Shown: positions 13,645 through 26,728, counted from the stretch's first letter. The stretch: 39,503 nucleotides of DNA from Deltaproteobacteria bacterium (GCA_015493765.1 WGCQ01000206.1:1-39503); one strand, 5' to 3'. Notes: generated from the sequence alone by a model not told the origin. A program made the numbers and translations.

Positions 13645-16245
13645 ATGAGATATGTTTTTACAGGCCTTTTAGCCCTGTTGTTGACGGCAGGGTGTTCGGG
13701 TTCTGCCAGTAAAACGGATACATCGGGTGGTTTCGATGCTGTTGAGGTCCAGGATACAGGAACCGATACCGCCGAAGTGTCCGATGCAAGGCATGATGCG
13801 GGCGATGTCTTGCAAGACATCGGAACGGGCGACGTGGGCCAGGATATGACCAATGCTGACACAGGGACGGACGCCGTGGATACGGGCGACGTGGCACAGG
13901 GCACAGCCGATGCCGACGCAATCGCAGACGCCGTGGATACGGGCGATGTCGTACAGGACCCGGGGACCGGCGATGTTGCCGTTAACCCGGATGCCTGGGA
14001 CTGGGAACTGCCCGATGCAAAGGCCGTGTACGTGAATACGCAGCAACCGCAACCCCTGGTGGACACGCCGTACCAAATCGACACACCCCTGTTCTATCCA
14101 ATCGATGGACCGGGTGCTGCGCAGAACGTGTTGTGTCTGGCCGAGGTGGATGGCTCGGTTTATGCCGGTACAGGTGACGGCGTGTACGTCCTGACCGGCA
14201 AAAAATGGGTAAAATCAGGGGACGATACGCAGGCTGTCAGCGCGATTGTAAAAAATCCCTTTGGTAAGGGAATCTGCACCGCTTCTGATAACCAGGTTAG
14301 TTGTGCAGACGGGGACAAGACGTTCAGCCTTGCGCAGGATGAAACTGTGTCAAGTATGGCCGCATCGAATTCGCAGGTATGGGTGGTCGGTACAAACGGT
14401 CTTTACAGGTGGGACGGCGGACAGCCTGGTGTGGTCAGCGGACTTAAGGGACAGCCCAGGGCCGTGGCAATACTGGGCGATGGCCACGTGATTGTGGTTA
14501 CGGACCGGGGCGTGCAGGTCAACGTGGATGCACAATGGGTGGCCGTCGATGCATCAAAATTGCCGGATTCGGACTGTAGCAGCGTGTCAACTGACGGGCA
14601 GAACGTGGTGATAGGTTGCAAAACAGGCATTGCCAGGGGACGTATCACAGTGTCCCAGGGCAAGGTCAGCCTGGACGAGTGGAAGACCTACAAGGCCGGG
14701 ATCGGTGGGCTGGCCAGTGACGCAATCAGGGCTGTGTCGATCCACGGGGATACGATTACCCTGGCCTACGGCTTCGGTGGCGGCGCCATTACCGGCGATA
14801 TGGCGCACCAGGACTACTACGTATCCCTGCGTTGGCTGCCATCGAACCATGTACAGGCCGTTTTGAGCGCATCGGATAACAGGCGTTATTACGCAACGGA
14901 CAAGGGGATCAGCATTATTTACCTGGCTACCAGGACCATTGCGCAAAAGGCCGAGTGGACACACAAGGACCTGGATGAACACTTCTGGCGGATGGACGGA
15001 TTCGTGTCACCCGAAATGTACGTACATGACGATGGCACAATGCACCTTACGGACTCTGACAACGACGGACTGTGGACCCAGATGATGATTGGCGCATTTT
15101 GTTATGCCTACGCCGTTACAAAGGACCCGAAATACAAGCAGGAGGCACGCAAGGCCATACACACCATGTTTTTACAGGTTGACATACCGGCAATTTCTTT
15201 CAAGGCCAGGGGGATGAAGCGTGGTTTCGTGGCGCGCAGCCTGTGCAGGGACGACGAGGAGTGCTTTGCGGACAAGAAAGGTCAATCAAACTGGCACCTG
15301 GTAACCTACAAGGGACATCAGTACTACTGGAAGGACGACACATCGTCGGACGAAATCGACGGGCATTTCTTCGGCTATCCCTTGTATTACGACCTGTGTG
15401 CGGACACGGCCCAGGAAAAGGCCGAGGTGGCTGATCATGCACTGGCTATTGCATCCTACATACTGGACAACGGTTTTCGGCTGATTGACCTGGACGGCAA
15501 GGAAACAAAATGGGGACACTGGCAACCTGACCGACTGGCCTGCGCAATCGACGGGCTCAGCAAATGCATACATGACGGCTATTCCCTGGATTGGTGCGTC
15601 AGCTCTGCGCATGGCGGCGGCTGGCTGAATTCGCTGGAGATCCTGGGCACGATGCTGGCCGCGTATCACATGAGCGGTGACCCCAAGTATTTCAATGCAT
15701 TCAAAGACCTGGTATTGAAATACCGGTACTGGAAACTGGCCATGGGCACTGACGATACGTGGACCGTAACCAGGCCGGCAGTAGAAAACCATTCCGACCA
15801 CGAACTGGCGATCCTTGCCTACCATACGTTGCTGCGCTATGACCCCGATCCTGCTCGCCGGCAGTGGTGGCTGAAGTCGCTGCGTTGGTTCTATGAACAC
15901 GAGAAGCCCGAACACAACCCCTTGTGGGCGGGTATATTTGCGATGTTTGCCCCCGGAGAGGCCGACCAGGCACACGCGGTCCAGAGTCTTCGCGAAATGC
16001 CTGTCCGGGACAGGCGCGAGGTCCTGGTGGATAACTCGCACCGCAAGGATGCAAAGTACATCGGCATTGACAGGGGTAAGGACAAGCAGATCGACCGGGT
16101 ATATCCGTTTGATGAAATCAGGACGATGTGGTGGAACGGTAATCCCTATGAAATGATAGGCGGCGGCAATGCACATGAGGTCAGGGGACCCATGGCCTTT
16201 CTGCTGGCCTATTGGAGCCTGAGGTATTCCGGAATACTCAAATGA
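13645..16245 (+). CDS. Large lipoprotein: Asp-rich linker, propeller-like region and helical toroid-like domain
   Basis: An 866-aa lipoprotein; lipobox LTAGC at about residue 17. Residues ~20-125 are an Asp/Thr/Gly/Val linker with internal repeats (DAVDTGDV occurs twice). Residues ~150-440 carry short beta repeats such as 'VLCLAEVDGSVYAGTGDGVYVLTGKKW' and 'VWVVGTNGLYRWDGG', as in two-component-regulator-like or other beta-propellers. From about 450 on it is helical with many aromatic residues (GLWTQMMIGAFCYAYAVTKDPKYKQEARKA; GGGWLNSLEILGTMLAAYHMSGDPKYFNAF), like the (alpha/alpha)6 barrels of glycan-active enzymes. No catalytic residues could be assigned. The start has GGGAGG 4 nt upstream. 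It is probably a surface protein handling polysaccharide; this is inference from fold look only. Confidence 0.75.
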   Translation: MRYVFTGLLALLLTAGCSGSASKTDTSGGFDAVEVQDTGTDTAEVSDARHDAGDVLQDIGTGDVGQDMTNADTGTDAVDTGDVAQGTADADAIADAVDTGDVVQDPGTGDVAVNPDAWDWELPDAKAVYVNTQQPQPLVDTPYQIDTPLFYPIDGPGAAQNVLCLAEVDGSVYAGTGDGVYVLTGKKWVKSGDDTQAVSAIVKNPFGKGICTASDNQVSCADGDKTFSLAQDETVSSMAASNSQVWVVGTNGLYRWDGGQPGVVSGLKGQPRAVAILGDGHVIVVTDRGVQVNVDAQWVAVDASKLPDSDCSSVSTDGQNVVIGCKTGIARGRITVSQGKVSLDEWKTYKAGIGGLASDAIRAVSIHGDTITLAYGFGGGAITGDMAHQDYYVSLRWLPSNHVQAVLSASDNRRYYATDKGISIIYLATRTIAQKAEWTHKDLDEHFWRMDGFVSPEMYVHDDGTMHLTDSDNDGLWTQMMIGAFCYAYAVTKDPKYKQEARKAIHTMFLQVDIPAISFKARGMKRGFVARSLCRDDEECFADKKGQSNWHLVTYKGHQYYWKDDTSSDEIDGHFFGYPLYYDLCADTAQEKAEVADHALAIASYILDNGFRLIDLDGKETKWGHWQPDRLACAIDGLSKCIHDGYSLDWCVSSAHGGGWLNSLEILGTMLAAYHMSGDPKYFNAFKDLVLKYRYWKLAMGTDDTWTVTRPAVENHSDHELAILAYHTLLRYDPDPARRQWWLKSLRWFYEHEKPEHNPLWAGIFAMFAPGEADQAHAVQSLREMPVRDRREVLVDNSHRKDAKYIGIDRGKDKQIDRVYPFDEIRTMWWNGNPYEMIGGGNAHEVRGPMAFLLAYWSLRYSGILK

Positions 16246-16296
16246 TTCCGGATGGCTCAACCGTGATTTTTTCGAAAACCGATTTTTTGAAACCCT

Positions 16297-16378
16297 GGCC
16301 GTTGCCCGAGTCCGTGACCGTGACCGCTGACCGAGTCCGAGACCGAGACCGAGTCCGTGACCGTGACCGCTGACCGTG
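16297..16378. repeat. Intergenic CCGTGA / CCGAGA hexamer array
   Basis: Imperfect hexamers (GTGACCGTGACC, GAGACCGAGACC) immediately before the GC-rich dispersed repeat at 16378. The hexamer words resemble those of the lipase linker (10552-10700) and the 1633-1861 stretch. Non-coding. Confidence 0.7.
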
Positions 16379-16444
16379 TGGAGCGCAGGCCGCACGGAGG
16401 GTTTGTAAACTCCGCCCTGGGATCGCCGGCTTCCAGCCGGCATT
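16378..16444. repeat. GC-rich dispersed palindromic repeat, copy 2
   Basis: Same order as 1886-1954: TGTGGAGCGCA at one end and GGCTTCCAGCCGGCATT at the other, here with a perfect GCCGGCT-TCC-AGCCGGC stem-loop. It lies between two convergent genes. The remaining 120 bp to the kinase gene shows nothing further. Confidence 0.7.
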
Positions 16445-16565
16445 GAAAAAATTGTTATTACCCAACGCACAACCCATTGTGTGCTGTAACGCTCTGAATT
16501 TACACAATATTCGTAGAGACAGGTTCGTGATCCGGCCAATCACCAAACCAACTGCCACGCGGATA

Positions 16566-18101
16566 TTACAGCCACATATCGGTTTTTTTCTTCTTTCTGA
16601 GCGTGTTTTTTCTGTTTTTCGGCTTGCGACCGTGTGTTTTTATGATTTTATTCAGGATTGCGGGCCTGCGACCGGACATGGATATGCCCAGGGCCTCCCG
16701 CCGTACGGTCGGGGCAGGCACATCCACGTGCTGTACGGCCCCGGCCACGTGCCTTTGACTGGCGTTTTTTTCGGAATGATGCGAATTGAACATAAAAAAA
16801 GCCCCGGCCATGGCCAGCAATAACACCAAGCCGGCCAGCCACCACGTCTTGTGTCCGCGGCCCGGGGTGAAATCCGCCGATTCCAGGTAAGGGAGTTCCT
16901 CATCCGGACTTGTCGCGGGTTTTACAGGACTTGGTGGTTGCGTCGGTTGTGCCGCGGGGGGCGGCGTGGTATGGACCTTGATTGCCTCGATGGGCTTGGA
17001 TGAACTGTAACTCGAATGCGGGCTGAGCCCCGCAGGCGCGGTATTCGTATCCAGTGAAACCATTACCTCTCGCAACGCGGCCAGCATGCTCATGGCATCC
17101 GGAAACCGCGCATCCGGGTCCATGGCCATGGCCTTTGCCAGGAACGAACGCAGGCCTTGTGGTAGCAAGGCTGCCTCGGGCAGGGCAAGAGGGTCATACT
17201 CAGCATCGACCTTCTTCCAGATGATCTCCTTGTGGTTCTGGCCTGTGAACGGTCTTTTCCCGGTGAACACCTCGAACAGCATCACCCCCACGGCATACAG
17301 GTCCGTTTTTGGGGTCACCACCTGGCCCCGCTGTGCAAAGTATGTCTGTTCCGGTGCCATGTAATGGGGGCTGCCCAGGATACTCCCTGCCTGGGACAGT
17401 TCGACATTGAATCCTTCCATGGCCTCCATGGCCTTTGCCAGCCCGAAGTCCAGGATCTTCACAAGGACCTGGTTGTCCTCCAACGGCAGCACCATGATGT
17501 TTTCAGGCTTGATATCCCGGTGTATCAGGCCTGTTTTGTGTGCCGCGTTCAACCCCTTCAGCACCTGCGAGAATATGGATTCCACGTCCTGCAGGGTAAT
17601 TCCCGTCTGCGAGTTTCCCTTTTCATTGAACCATTGCCGCAACGATATACCGTTATTCAGCAACTCCATCACGATAAAGGGCGAATCGCGGCCGTCGAGC
17701 ACCACGAAATCAAAGTCGTACAGGCGCACAACATTGGGATGGTCGATCATGGCCATGGCCTTGGCCTCGCGGAAAAAACGCTTTTTCAATTCCTCGTTCG
17801 CCTTTACAGTGGTCAACAGTTTTACGGCCACTTCCCGCATGATCGGCCTTTGCAAGGCAATATAGACGGCGCCCATGCCCCCTTCGCCGATCCTGCGTAC
17901 AAGCAGGTATTTGCCCACAAGGACCAGGCCTATCCGTTGATCCAGAAAACGGCTTTTTTCGTCCTCATTTTGTGGCAGGAATGCCATTGGAATCAGGTGG
18001 TAACCGTTCGCGCTGCAACCGCGGTCAGGGCAAGGGACAAAGAAATCTTCCCCCTCTTGCATGCAATGCGGGCAAAACCCCTTGTTATCCTGACTGCTCA
18101 C
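16566..18101 (-). CDS. Membrane Ser/Thr protein kinase with N-terminal zinc ribbon
   Basis: A 511-aa Hanks-type kinase. The N-terminal ~35 residues hold two Cys pairs (CPHC and CPDRGC), a zinc-ribbon-like start. The kinase domain (~60-350) has the Gly loop IGEGGMGAVY, the VAIK-type lysine in EVAVKLL, the catalytic loop HRDIKPEN, DFG and the APE box (MAPEQ), so it should be active. A Pro/Ser/Thr linker (~365-415) precedes one membrane segment (WWLAGLVLLLAMAGAFFMF, ~426-445) and a basic tail, probably periplasmic. Start GTG 18101 has AAGGGA 5 nt upstream. It has its own promoter (18143-18170) and an operator-like palindrome further upstream. Such kinases are plentiful in Myxococcota. The substrate is unknown. 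Confidence 0.9.
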   Translation of the reverse strand: MSSQDNKGFCPHCMQEGEDFFVPCPDRGCSANGYHLIPMAFLPQNEDEKSRFLDQRIGLVLVGKYLLVRRIGEGGMGAVYIALQRPIMREVAVKLLTTVKANEELKKRFFREAKAMAMIDHPNVVRLYDFDFVVLDGRDSPFIVMELLNNGISLRQWFNEKGNSQTGITLQDVESIFSQVLKGLNAAHKTGLIHRDIKPENIMVLPLEDNQVLVKILDFGLAKAMEAMEGFNVELSQAGSILGSPHYMAPEQTYFAQRGQVVTPKTDLYAVGVMLFEVFTGKRPFTGQNHKEIIWKKVDAEYDPLALPEAALLPQGLRSFLAKAMAMDPDARFPDAMSMLAALREVMVSLDTNTAPAGLSPHSSYSSSKPIEAIKVHTTPPPAAQPTQPPSPVKPATSPDEELPYLESADFTPGRGHKTWWLAGLVLLLAMAGAFFMFNSHHSEKNASQRHVAGAVQHVDVPAPTVRREALGISMSGRRPAILNKIIKTHGRKPKNRKNTLRKKKKTDMWL

Positions 18102-18142
18102 ACCATCCCTTAAAATCAGCGTTCATAAGAAATCCTGTATCT

Positions 18143-18170
18143 AATTTAGCATACGTATTCTATTAGTCAA
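18143..18170 (-). promoter_or_regulatory. Promoter of the Ser/Thr kinase gene
   Basis: On the minus strand: TTGACT (18170-18165), a 16-bp spacer, TGC and TAAATT (18148-18143), i.e. an extended -10. Confidence 0.55.
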
Positions 18171-18183
18171 ATTCAAACTAAAT

Positions 18184-18200
18184 GATATGCGATGCATATC
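18184..18200. promoter_or_regulatory. 17-bp operator-like palindrome, shared with 2122-2138
   Basis: GATATGC-GAT-GCATATC. The arms are identical to those at 2122-2138; only the 3-bp centre differs. It lies 13 bp upstream of the kinase promoter -35, a position that suits an activator or upstream regulator. Confidence 0.5.
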
Positions 18201-18406
18201 TTGGTTGCGCGGCCCGGCAGGCAGGGGTGAGGGATTTTGGGAGATGCAAGGGTTTGTTGCAGTGGCTCGGGGTCGGTGTCGCCCGCAAGGGGTCTCGCAG
18301 TGACCCCCTCGCCCAGCAAGTCCCCATAAAATGCGGAGCGGGTTCTAAACCCGCCCAATGGTGATTTCGCCGATAAACCCAATTCGAATGATACGGATGT
18401 CAAACC
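18201..18406. other. Structured non-coding flank of the RAYT remnant
   Basis: No gene is seen. It contains several inverted repeats, including GGGGTC-N7-GACCCC and a perfect GCGGGTT-CTA-AACCCGC (18338-18354). Such hairpins commonly flank IS200/RAYT-type transposase genes, so this is probably the remaining left side of that element. Confidence 0.4.
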
Positions 18407-21781
<3,375 letters not shown>

Positions 21782-21798
<17 letters not shown>

Positions 21799-22582
21799 AG
21801 GACGTTCCTATTCATGCCCGATCTGCATGGGGCTCGGCTACGTGGTCCAGAGGCAGGGTGAATACGCTGTTGCCCGGGTATGCGATTGTTCACGGCATTG
21901 TGAGTTGTGCGATGACCTCGGGTTCGTGATCGAGGATGTGAACGGGGTCCCCACCAGCCGTAAGTGCCAGTGTCGCATGTTGCAGGACCGCATACGCCTG
22001 TTCAACGAGGCCAGGCTTCCCGCCAGGTACAGCGACAAAACAGTGGAACGCTACGAGGTCCATACCAAACAGCAGGGTTTTGTGAAATCCATGCTCAGCC
22101 GCTATCGCGACGCCTTTTCACCAAATGCAAAAGGTATTCTGTTGTACGGTGGTACCGGCGTCGGTAAAACGCACCTGGTTGCGGGTATGGTGCGCTACCT
22201 GACCCTGGAAAAGGGCTTTTCCGCGCGTTTCGTGGATTTTTTCGCACTGATTCAGCAAATCAAGGCCGGTTTTTCCACCCAGGACAGCGAGGCCAGGATT
22301 ATTGCCGAACTGGACCGACCGGACATCCTGGTGATCGACGAACTGGGCAAGGGCCGTGCCACCGAGTGGGAACGTACGGTCGTGGATTCCCTGATTGCCC
22401 AGCGCTATAATTCGGGTAAAACGCTTTTTATAACAACGAATTATGACGTCAGGGAGGATAAATTGGGCAGCCTGTCGGAGAGGGTTGGCCCCAGGGTGAT
22501 GTCGCGTCTGTACGAAATGTGCGAGTTTTACGCACTTGACGGGGATGATTACCGTAAGATGCGGGCAACACCGATCTCTTAG
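21782..22582 (+). CDS. DnaC/DnaI/IstB-like ATPase, probable replicative helicase loader
   Basis: A 266-aa AAA+ protein. The N-terminal ~65 residues contain Cys groups for zinc (CPICMGLGY, CDCSRHCELC, CQC), as in DnaI-type loaders. The ATPase domain has Walker A GGTGVGKTH (residues ~121-129), Walker B ILVIDELGKG, sensor-1-like TTNYD and the arginine-finger/sensor-2 region 'LSERVGPRVMSRLYEMC'. The known role of the family is loading replicative helicase onto DNA; IstB-type transposition helpers are close relatives, but no transposase is next to it. The ATG at 21782 overlaps the preceding gene by 17 nt, so translation is coupled. The stop is at 22582, followed by an independent promoter for the next gene. 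Confidence 0.85.
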
Positions 22583-22636
22583 ATTCAAGTGTTGAGGGTA
22601 TTTCCACGAATTAAAACCCTCTTCGACGCCTGTCAT

Positions 22637-22665
22637 TTGACAACCGATCTCGAAATCCATATAAT
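22637..22665 (+). promoter_or_regulatory. Consensus sigma-70 promoter of the 22705 lipoprotein gene
   Basis: TTGACA (22637-22642), exactly 17 bp, TATAAT (22660-22665): a perfect consensus. Transcription would start near 22672, about 33 nt before the ATG. It is the strongest promoter seen in the window, so this lipoprotein may be abundant. Confidence 0.8.
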
Positions 22666-22704
22666 CCATTGCAGGTTATCCGCAGTTTTATTAAGGAGAG
22701 CAGG

Positions 22705-24408
22705 ATGAAGAAATTACTATCGATTTTTACTATGCTCACCGCACTATACGGTTTGCAGGCATGTAACAACGGGACAACGGGCAGGGTAAATGTACCGGCA
22801 AAAGGTGTTCTGGGGCAGGTCAAGGATACGGATGGCAAGGCCATTTCAGGGGTTACGGTAAAAGGCCGTGGCGTGAGTGCATCCACGGATTCAAAGGGGC
22901 AATTCGTATTGAACCTGGACCCGGCTGATGGTGCCCAGGCGGTTTTATCCTTTGCCAAGGACGGCTATGTCACGGTATATCGCAGGGTCAAACTGGTGGC
23001 CTCAAACGCGTCCAGGATGGATGTGACCATGTCCATGGTCCAGGCACAGCAGGACCTGGATGATGCGTCGGCAGGCGGAACCTTGAACGGAGCCGGGATT
23101 ACGGTGAAGGTGGATGCGAATGTCCTTGTGGATGCCTCGGGCCAGCCAGTGACAGGTAAGGTATCATTTCAACTGACCCACCTGGACCCGGCCAAGGCAT
23201 CGGATTTATCCGCATATCCGGGTACGCTGACAGGTAAGACCGAATCCGGTAAAACAACGGCCTTGCAGACTTATGGGGTTGTGGACGTGACGGCAATGCA
23301 AAACGGCAAAAAACTGCAGGTGGCTGATGGCAAGGCATTGACAGTCAACATACCGCCGCCTGCTGGTGCCACGAATCCACCTGCAAAGGTGGCGCTGTGG
23401 AGCCTGGACGAACAAACCGGCCTGTGGACCCAGGAAGGTTATGCTGAATACGACCAGGCAAACAAGGTCTATGTGGCAAAGATACCCCACATGTCGCCAT
23501 GGAACCTGGACCAGCCATTGGAAACCACCTGCATCAAGGGCAAGGTGATCGATGAAAACGGTAATGCCGTCGGCGGTGGACAGGTTTTGTTTCAGGGGTC
23601 TGACATCTATACGTCCGGCGACACGATTTCCGATGACAACGGTGCCTTCTGCATGTCCACACCCAGAAACCAGAAAATCACCATCACGGCCATACACCCA
23701 TCAGGTGGCGGTACGCAAAAGGCTGTCACCACGCCGGACACGATTGTTCCCTATCCTCCCCAATGCGATCAATGCAAGGATATCGGGACAATCACGGTGA
23801 AATCGGGTTATTTCACGGATTCCTCGGGTAACACAAAGTCATGCGATCAGTTCATGGAAAAACTGAACGGGACTTGTGCCGAGGGCATGAAGGATTATGG
23901 CGACTGTTTCAAGACCAGCGGCAAATGCGTTATGAAAAACCAGGGTGTGAAATCCACTACGACCTGGGAAAACGGGGCACGCATGGAGATGACCACCACA
24001 ACCCAGTCCGGCACGTTCGAGTCGGTAATCAAGACCTACGGACCGGACGGCCAGTTGTGCGGTACCACCCACGCTCACGGGTCGTACGGCAACAACGACC
24101 AGGACATTGAATACGAAATCACGGACATGAACGGTAAGACCTGGAAGATGGACTACCAAAAGGATAGTGGCGACTTGACTATCCTGTGTCCGGACGGGGG
24201 AACCGTCCAGGTGTCAAAAGACGAATTGGATGCTTACAACGCATGCATGGGCCAGACAAAAGAAAACCAGTGCAAGGTCGATAACGGCGGAAATATGGGT
24301 TACACCTTATGCTCGTCGAATGAGGATTGCGACTCTGGTATGGAATGCTGCAGGGATGATTCCTCCAGTTCTGGTGTCTGTATTCCCAAAGGCGCCTGCC
24401 CGTACTGA
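22705..24408 (+). CDS. Lipoprotein with carboxypeptidase-regulatory-like domains and Cys-rich tail
   Basis: A 567-aa lipoprotein; lipobox LQAC at about residue 20. A carboxypeptidase-regulatory-like / SdrD-B type beta-sandwich follows (KGVLGQVKDTDGKAISGVTVKGRG...STDSKGQFVLNL). A middle domain carries 'VSFQLTHLDPAKASDLSAYPGTL' and 'PPAGATNPPAKVALWSLDEQTGLW', and a second regulatory-like domain follows (CIKGKVIDENGNAVGGGQVLF...DDNGAFCMSTP). The C-terminal ~60 residues are rich in Cys (CSSNEDCDSGMECCRDD...CIPKGACPY), like small disulfide modules in myxobacterial surface proteins. ATG 22705 has AAGGAGAG 4 nt upstream; the track start adds 12 residues and lacks a signal. It is probably a structural or binding protein at the surface. 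Confidence 0.8.
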   Translation: MKKLLSIFTMLTALYGLQACNNGTTGRVNVPAKGVLGQVKDTDGKAISGVTVKGRGVSASTDSKGQFVLNLDPADGAQAVLSFAKDGYVTVYRRVKLVASNASRMDVTMSMVQAQQDLDDASAGGTLNGAGITVKVDANVLVDASGQPVTGKVSFQLTHLDPAKASDLSAYPGTLTGKTESGKTTALQTYGVVDVTAMQNGKKLQVADGKALTVNIPPPAGATNPPAKVALWSLDEQTGLWTQEGYAEYDQANKVYVAKIPHMSPWNLDQPLETTCIKGKVIDENGNAVGGGQVLFQGSDIYTSGDTISDDNGAFCMSTPRNQKITITAIHPSGGGTQKAVTTPDTIVPYPPQCDQCKDIGTITVKSGYFTDSSGNTKSCDQFMEKLNGTCAEGMKDYGDCFKTSGKCVMKNQGVKSTTTWENGARMEMTTTTQSGTFESVIKTYGPDGQLCGTTHAHGSYGNNDQDIEYEITDMNGKTWKMDYQKDSGDLTILCPDGGTVQVSKDELDAYNACMGQTKENQCKVDNGGNMGYTLCSSNEDCDSGMECCRDDSSSSGVCIPKGACPY

Positions 24409-24432
24409 CCCGATTTTTCCATCCCGACCAGC

Positions 24433-24473
24433 ACACACCTGACTTAGACAAGAATTTGGTCAGGTAATTTGGG
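24433..24473. repeat. Short hairpin form of the TTTAGTCAGGTAATTTGGG element
   Basis: ACACCTGACTTAGAC faces GTCAGGTAATTTGGG over a short loop. It is a ~45-bp derivative in which the two inverted ends are almost joined. It lies between convergent genes; no promoter follows it. Confidence 0.5.
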
Positions 24474-24486
24474 ATTTGAGCGGAAA

Positions 24487-26652
24487 TCAACGACACCGGA
24501 CCGTGTCATGGAAGAAGTCAACGAGGGTCCTCAGCAGGTGGCGCCTGGTGGCATTGCCCCACAGCGAGTGGGCCTTGCCCGGGTACAACATCAGCCGAAA
24601 TGGCCTGGGTATGGCCTGAAGGTCGTAAATTACCCTCAGCGAATTCACCAGCAAAACGTTGTCATCGCTCATACCGTGGACCAGCAGAAAACGGGCCTTC
24701 ATGTGCTTCAGGCGTTGCATCGTAATCCTGGATGCCTGGTAATTCTTAGGGTCCATACCCATGTAGCGTTCAGTGTAGTGCGTGTCGTACAGGGTCCAGT
24801 CCGTGGGTGGGGCCACTGCTGCGCCCGCCACGAACAGGTCCGAGGCGGTCAGCGTGGCCAGGACAGTGTAACCGCCGTAACTCCATCCCCATATACCGCG
24901 GCACTGTTTGTGTATCCCCTTTGAGTCCAAAAAACGTGCAATGGCCCGGGAATCGTCCACCTCGTACCTGCCAAAGGCCATGTAAGGGGCCTTGGCAAAG
25001 GCCTCGTCCTTGTACAACCCGCCGCGTCCGTCCACCACCAGCACGTTGAAACCCTGCCTGGCGAACCACTGGTTCCACAACATGGAACCGCGCATGACAT
25101 CCCTGACCATGTGTCCGTGAGGCCCGCCGTACACGTAAACCAGGGTACGACGTGTCCGTGAGGCCGCCTTAAACCACAGGCCGTTCAGTGAGCCGCCCTT
25201 GTACGGAATCCGGACGAATTCGGGCCGCGGCAGCGTTTTCAACCACTTTGCAGGCCGGGCCAGCGGTGGAATCAGGTCCAGTTTTTTGCCAAAACGGTCA
25301 CGAATCCACATGTGCAGGGGCGTGCGGATAGTGGTAAAACTGTCCACGAAGCGTTCGCATTTTGGCGCTGCCACAATGGAATGCCAGCCAGTGGGCAGGG
25401 GAATGGATTTCACCTTGTGCTGCCTGAATTTCCATACCCGTAATTGCGTGCGTATCCCGTGGTCCGTGTACACCAGGTACCAGGCCTCGCCCCTGGTCCA
25501 GTTCGTGCATACCAGCCGGTCCAGTGGTTGGTGGTCAGGTAGCGTGGCCAGTACCTTTCCCGAGTAATCGAATAATTGCAGTGACCTGCCCCAGGGCTTT
25601 TCGACAGCCCACAAAAACGATTTTTTGCCGAATTTGAAGTCCTTGTGCAATTCCACCCAGGTCTTGCTGGCAAAGGTTTTTATGTCCTTGCAATCACCGG
25701 TGTCCACCCGACAGGCCGTGATCCTCAGGTGTTTCTGCAGCCGGTCCTGCAACACCGCATACACCCGTCCGTCAGGCAGCCACCCTGCCCTGGCCACGTA
25801 TTCGTACTTGCCCAGTTTCAGCCGAACCCCACGATCCACGAACAATTGCACCATGGCATTGGGTTGGCCCACGGCAGGATAGCGTTCATTTACCACCTTT
25901 GCACCCTTTGGGCCGTACTCCAGGCGTTTGCGCACAGGTACGCGGCTTTCATCCACCCGCGTGTACAACAGGTGCCGCCCGTCTTTGGACCACCACAACC
26001 CTTTATAGCGGTCCATTTCCTCCTGGGCCACGAACTCCGCCACACCGTACTGAACACCGGTCTTTTTTGCGCATACTTGCCAGCCTTTCCCTTTGGGGTT
26101 CCACACATCCACGCACCCCTTTTTCGACCATGCCAGTGCATGCGTTGCAGCAACGGTCGGGGTGATTTCAGGTGCCGGGTCCCCGGTGCCAGGCACCCGC
26201 TGGACGTGACCCGTGTCCACGTGATACAGGTACACCGCGCCGGACAAAGGAAACACCACGGTGCTGCCGTCCCTGGACCAGTTGTATTCCACGATTCCGG
26301 ACCTGGACATGCGCATGCGTTCGCGCCTGGCCTTTTCGGCCTGGCTTTCCTTCATGGTCTTTACCAGGTCAGCGACCTTCACCAGGACACGCCTGGTTTT
26401 GGACTTCACATCGTACACCCACAACGCCATGGGTGCGTCCGGTCTGTCCGATTGGGGTGCCAGAAAGCCCAAAAATCTGCCATCGGGCGACCACTTCAGT
26501 CCCCTGACCGGTACACCGGCAACTTTGGGTGAAGTGGCATCCTTTAACGTGGGGTGGGCTGGCATTGCATCGGCCTGCTTTGCCGCGGCCTCATACGGGT
26601 CCATTGCACAGAAAAACGCAACAATCAACGAAAGTAACAAAACCTTGCGCAT
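24487..26652 (-). CDS. S9 family prolyl oligopeptidase (dipeptidyl-peptidase IV-like), exported
   Basis: A 721-aa serine peptidase. Signal peptide at the N-terminus (MRKVLLLSLIVAFFCA). A beta-propeller region follows (for example 'VRGLKWSPDGRFLGFLAPQ', 'VEYNWSRDGSTVVFPL', 'GLWWSKDGRHLLYTRVDESRVP', which is the DPP IV-type segment). The C-terminal alpha/beta-hydrolase domain has the nucleophile in GWSYGG, the Asp in VHGMSDDNV and the His in GKAHSLWG. Family members cleave dipeptides or short peptides after Pro; here in the periplasm or outside. The start is set at ATG 26652, with GGGAGG 7 nt upstream and the signal peptide directly after. The track start at 26715 adds 21 non-signal residues. 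The gene is divergent from the tandem AAA+ gene. Confidence 0.9.
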   Translation of the reverse strand: MRKVLLLSLIVAFFCAMDPYEAAAKQADAMPAHPTLKDATSPKVAGVPVRGLKWSPDGRFLGFLAPQSDRPDAPMALWVYDVKSKTRRVLVKVADLVKTMKESQAEKARRERMRMSRSGIVEYNWSRDGSTVVFPLSGAVYLYHVDTGHVQRVPGTGDPAPEITPTVAATHALAWSKKGCVDVWNPKGKGWQVCAKKTGVQYGVAEFVAQEEMDRYKGLWWSKDGRHLLYTRVDESRVPVRKRLEYGPKGAKVVNERYPAVGQPNAMVQLFVDRGVRLKLGKYEYVARAGWLPDGRVYAVLQDRLQKHLRITACRVDTGDCKDIKTFASKTWVELHKDFKFGKKSFLWAVEKPWGRSLQLFDYSGKVLATLPDHQPLDRLVCTNWTRGEAWYLVYTDHGIRTQLRVWKFRQHKVKSIPLPTGWHSIVAAPKCERFVDSFTTIRTPLHMWIRDRFGKKLDLIPPLARPAKWLKTLPRPEFVRIPYKGGSLNGLWFKAASRTRRTLVYVYGGPHGHMVRDVMRGSMLWNQWFARQGFNVLVVDGRGGLYKDEAFAKAPYMAFGRYEVDDSRAIARFLDSKGIHKQCRGIWGWSYGGYTVLATLTASDLFVAGAAVAPPTDWTLYDTHYTERYMGMDPKNYQASRITMQRLKHMKARFLLVHGMSDDNVLLVNSLRVIYDLQAIPRPFRLMLYPGKAHSLWGNATRRHLLRTLVDFFHDTVRCR

Positions 26653-26728
26653 ACGGCATCCTCCCATGAAAGACGTTACATTGTTTACCACTTTATCCGC
26701 TGCGCGTGAAGCCAAACCCGGATTATTG

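Noticed and set aside
15286-16539. 417-aa antisense ORF opposite the 866-aa lipoprotein
   Set aside because: It is a shadow of the real gene: no ribosome site, no recognisable domain, and an amino-acid composition (His/Val/Arg-rich) typical of reversed codons.
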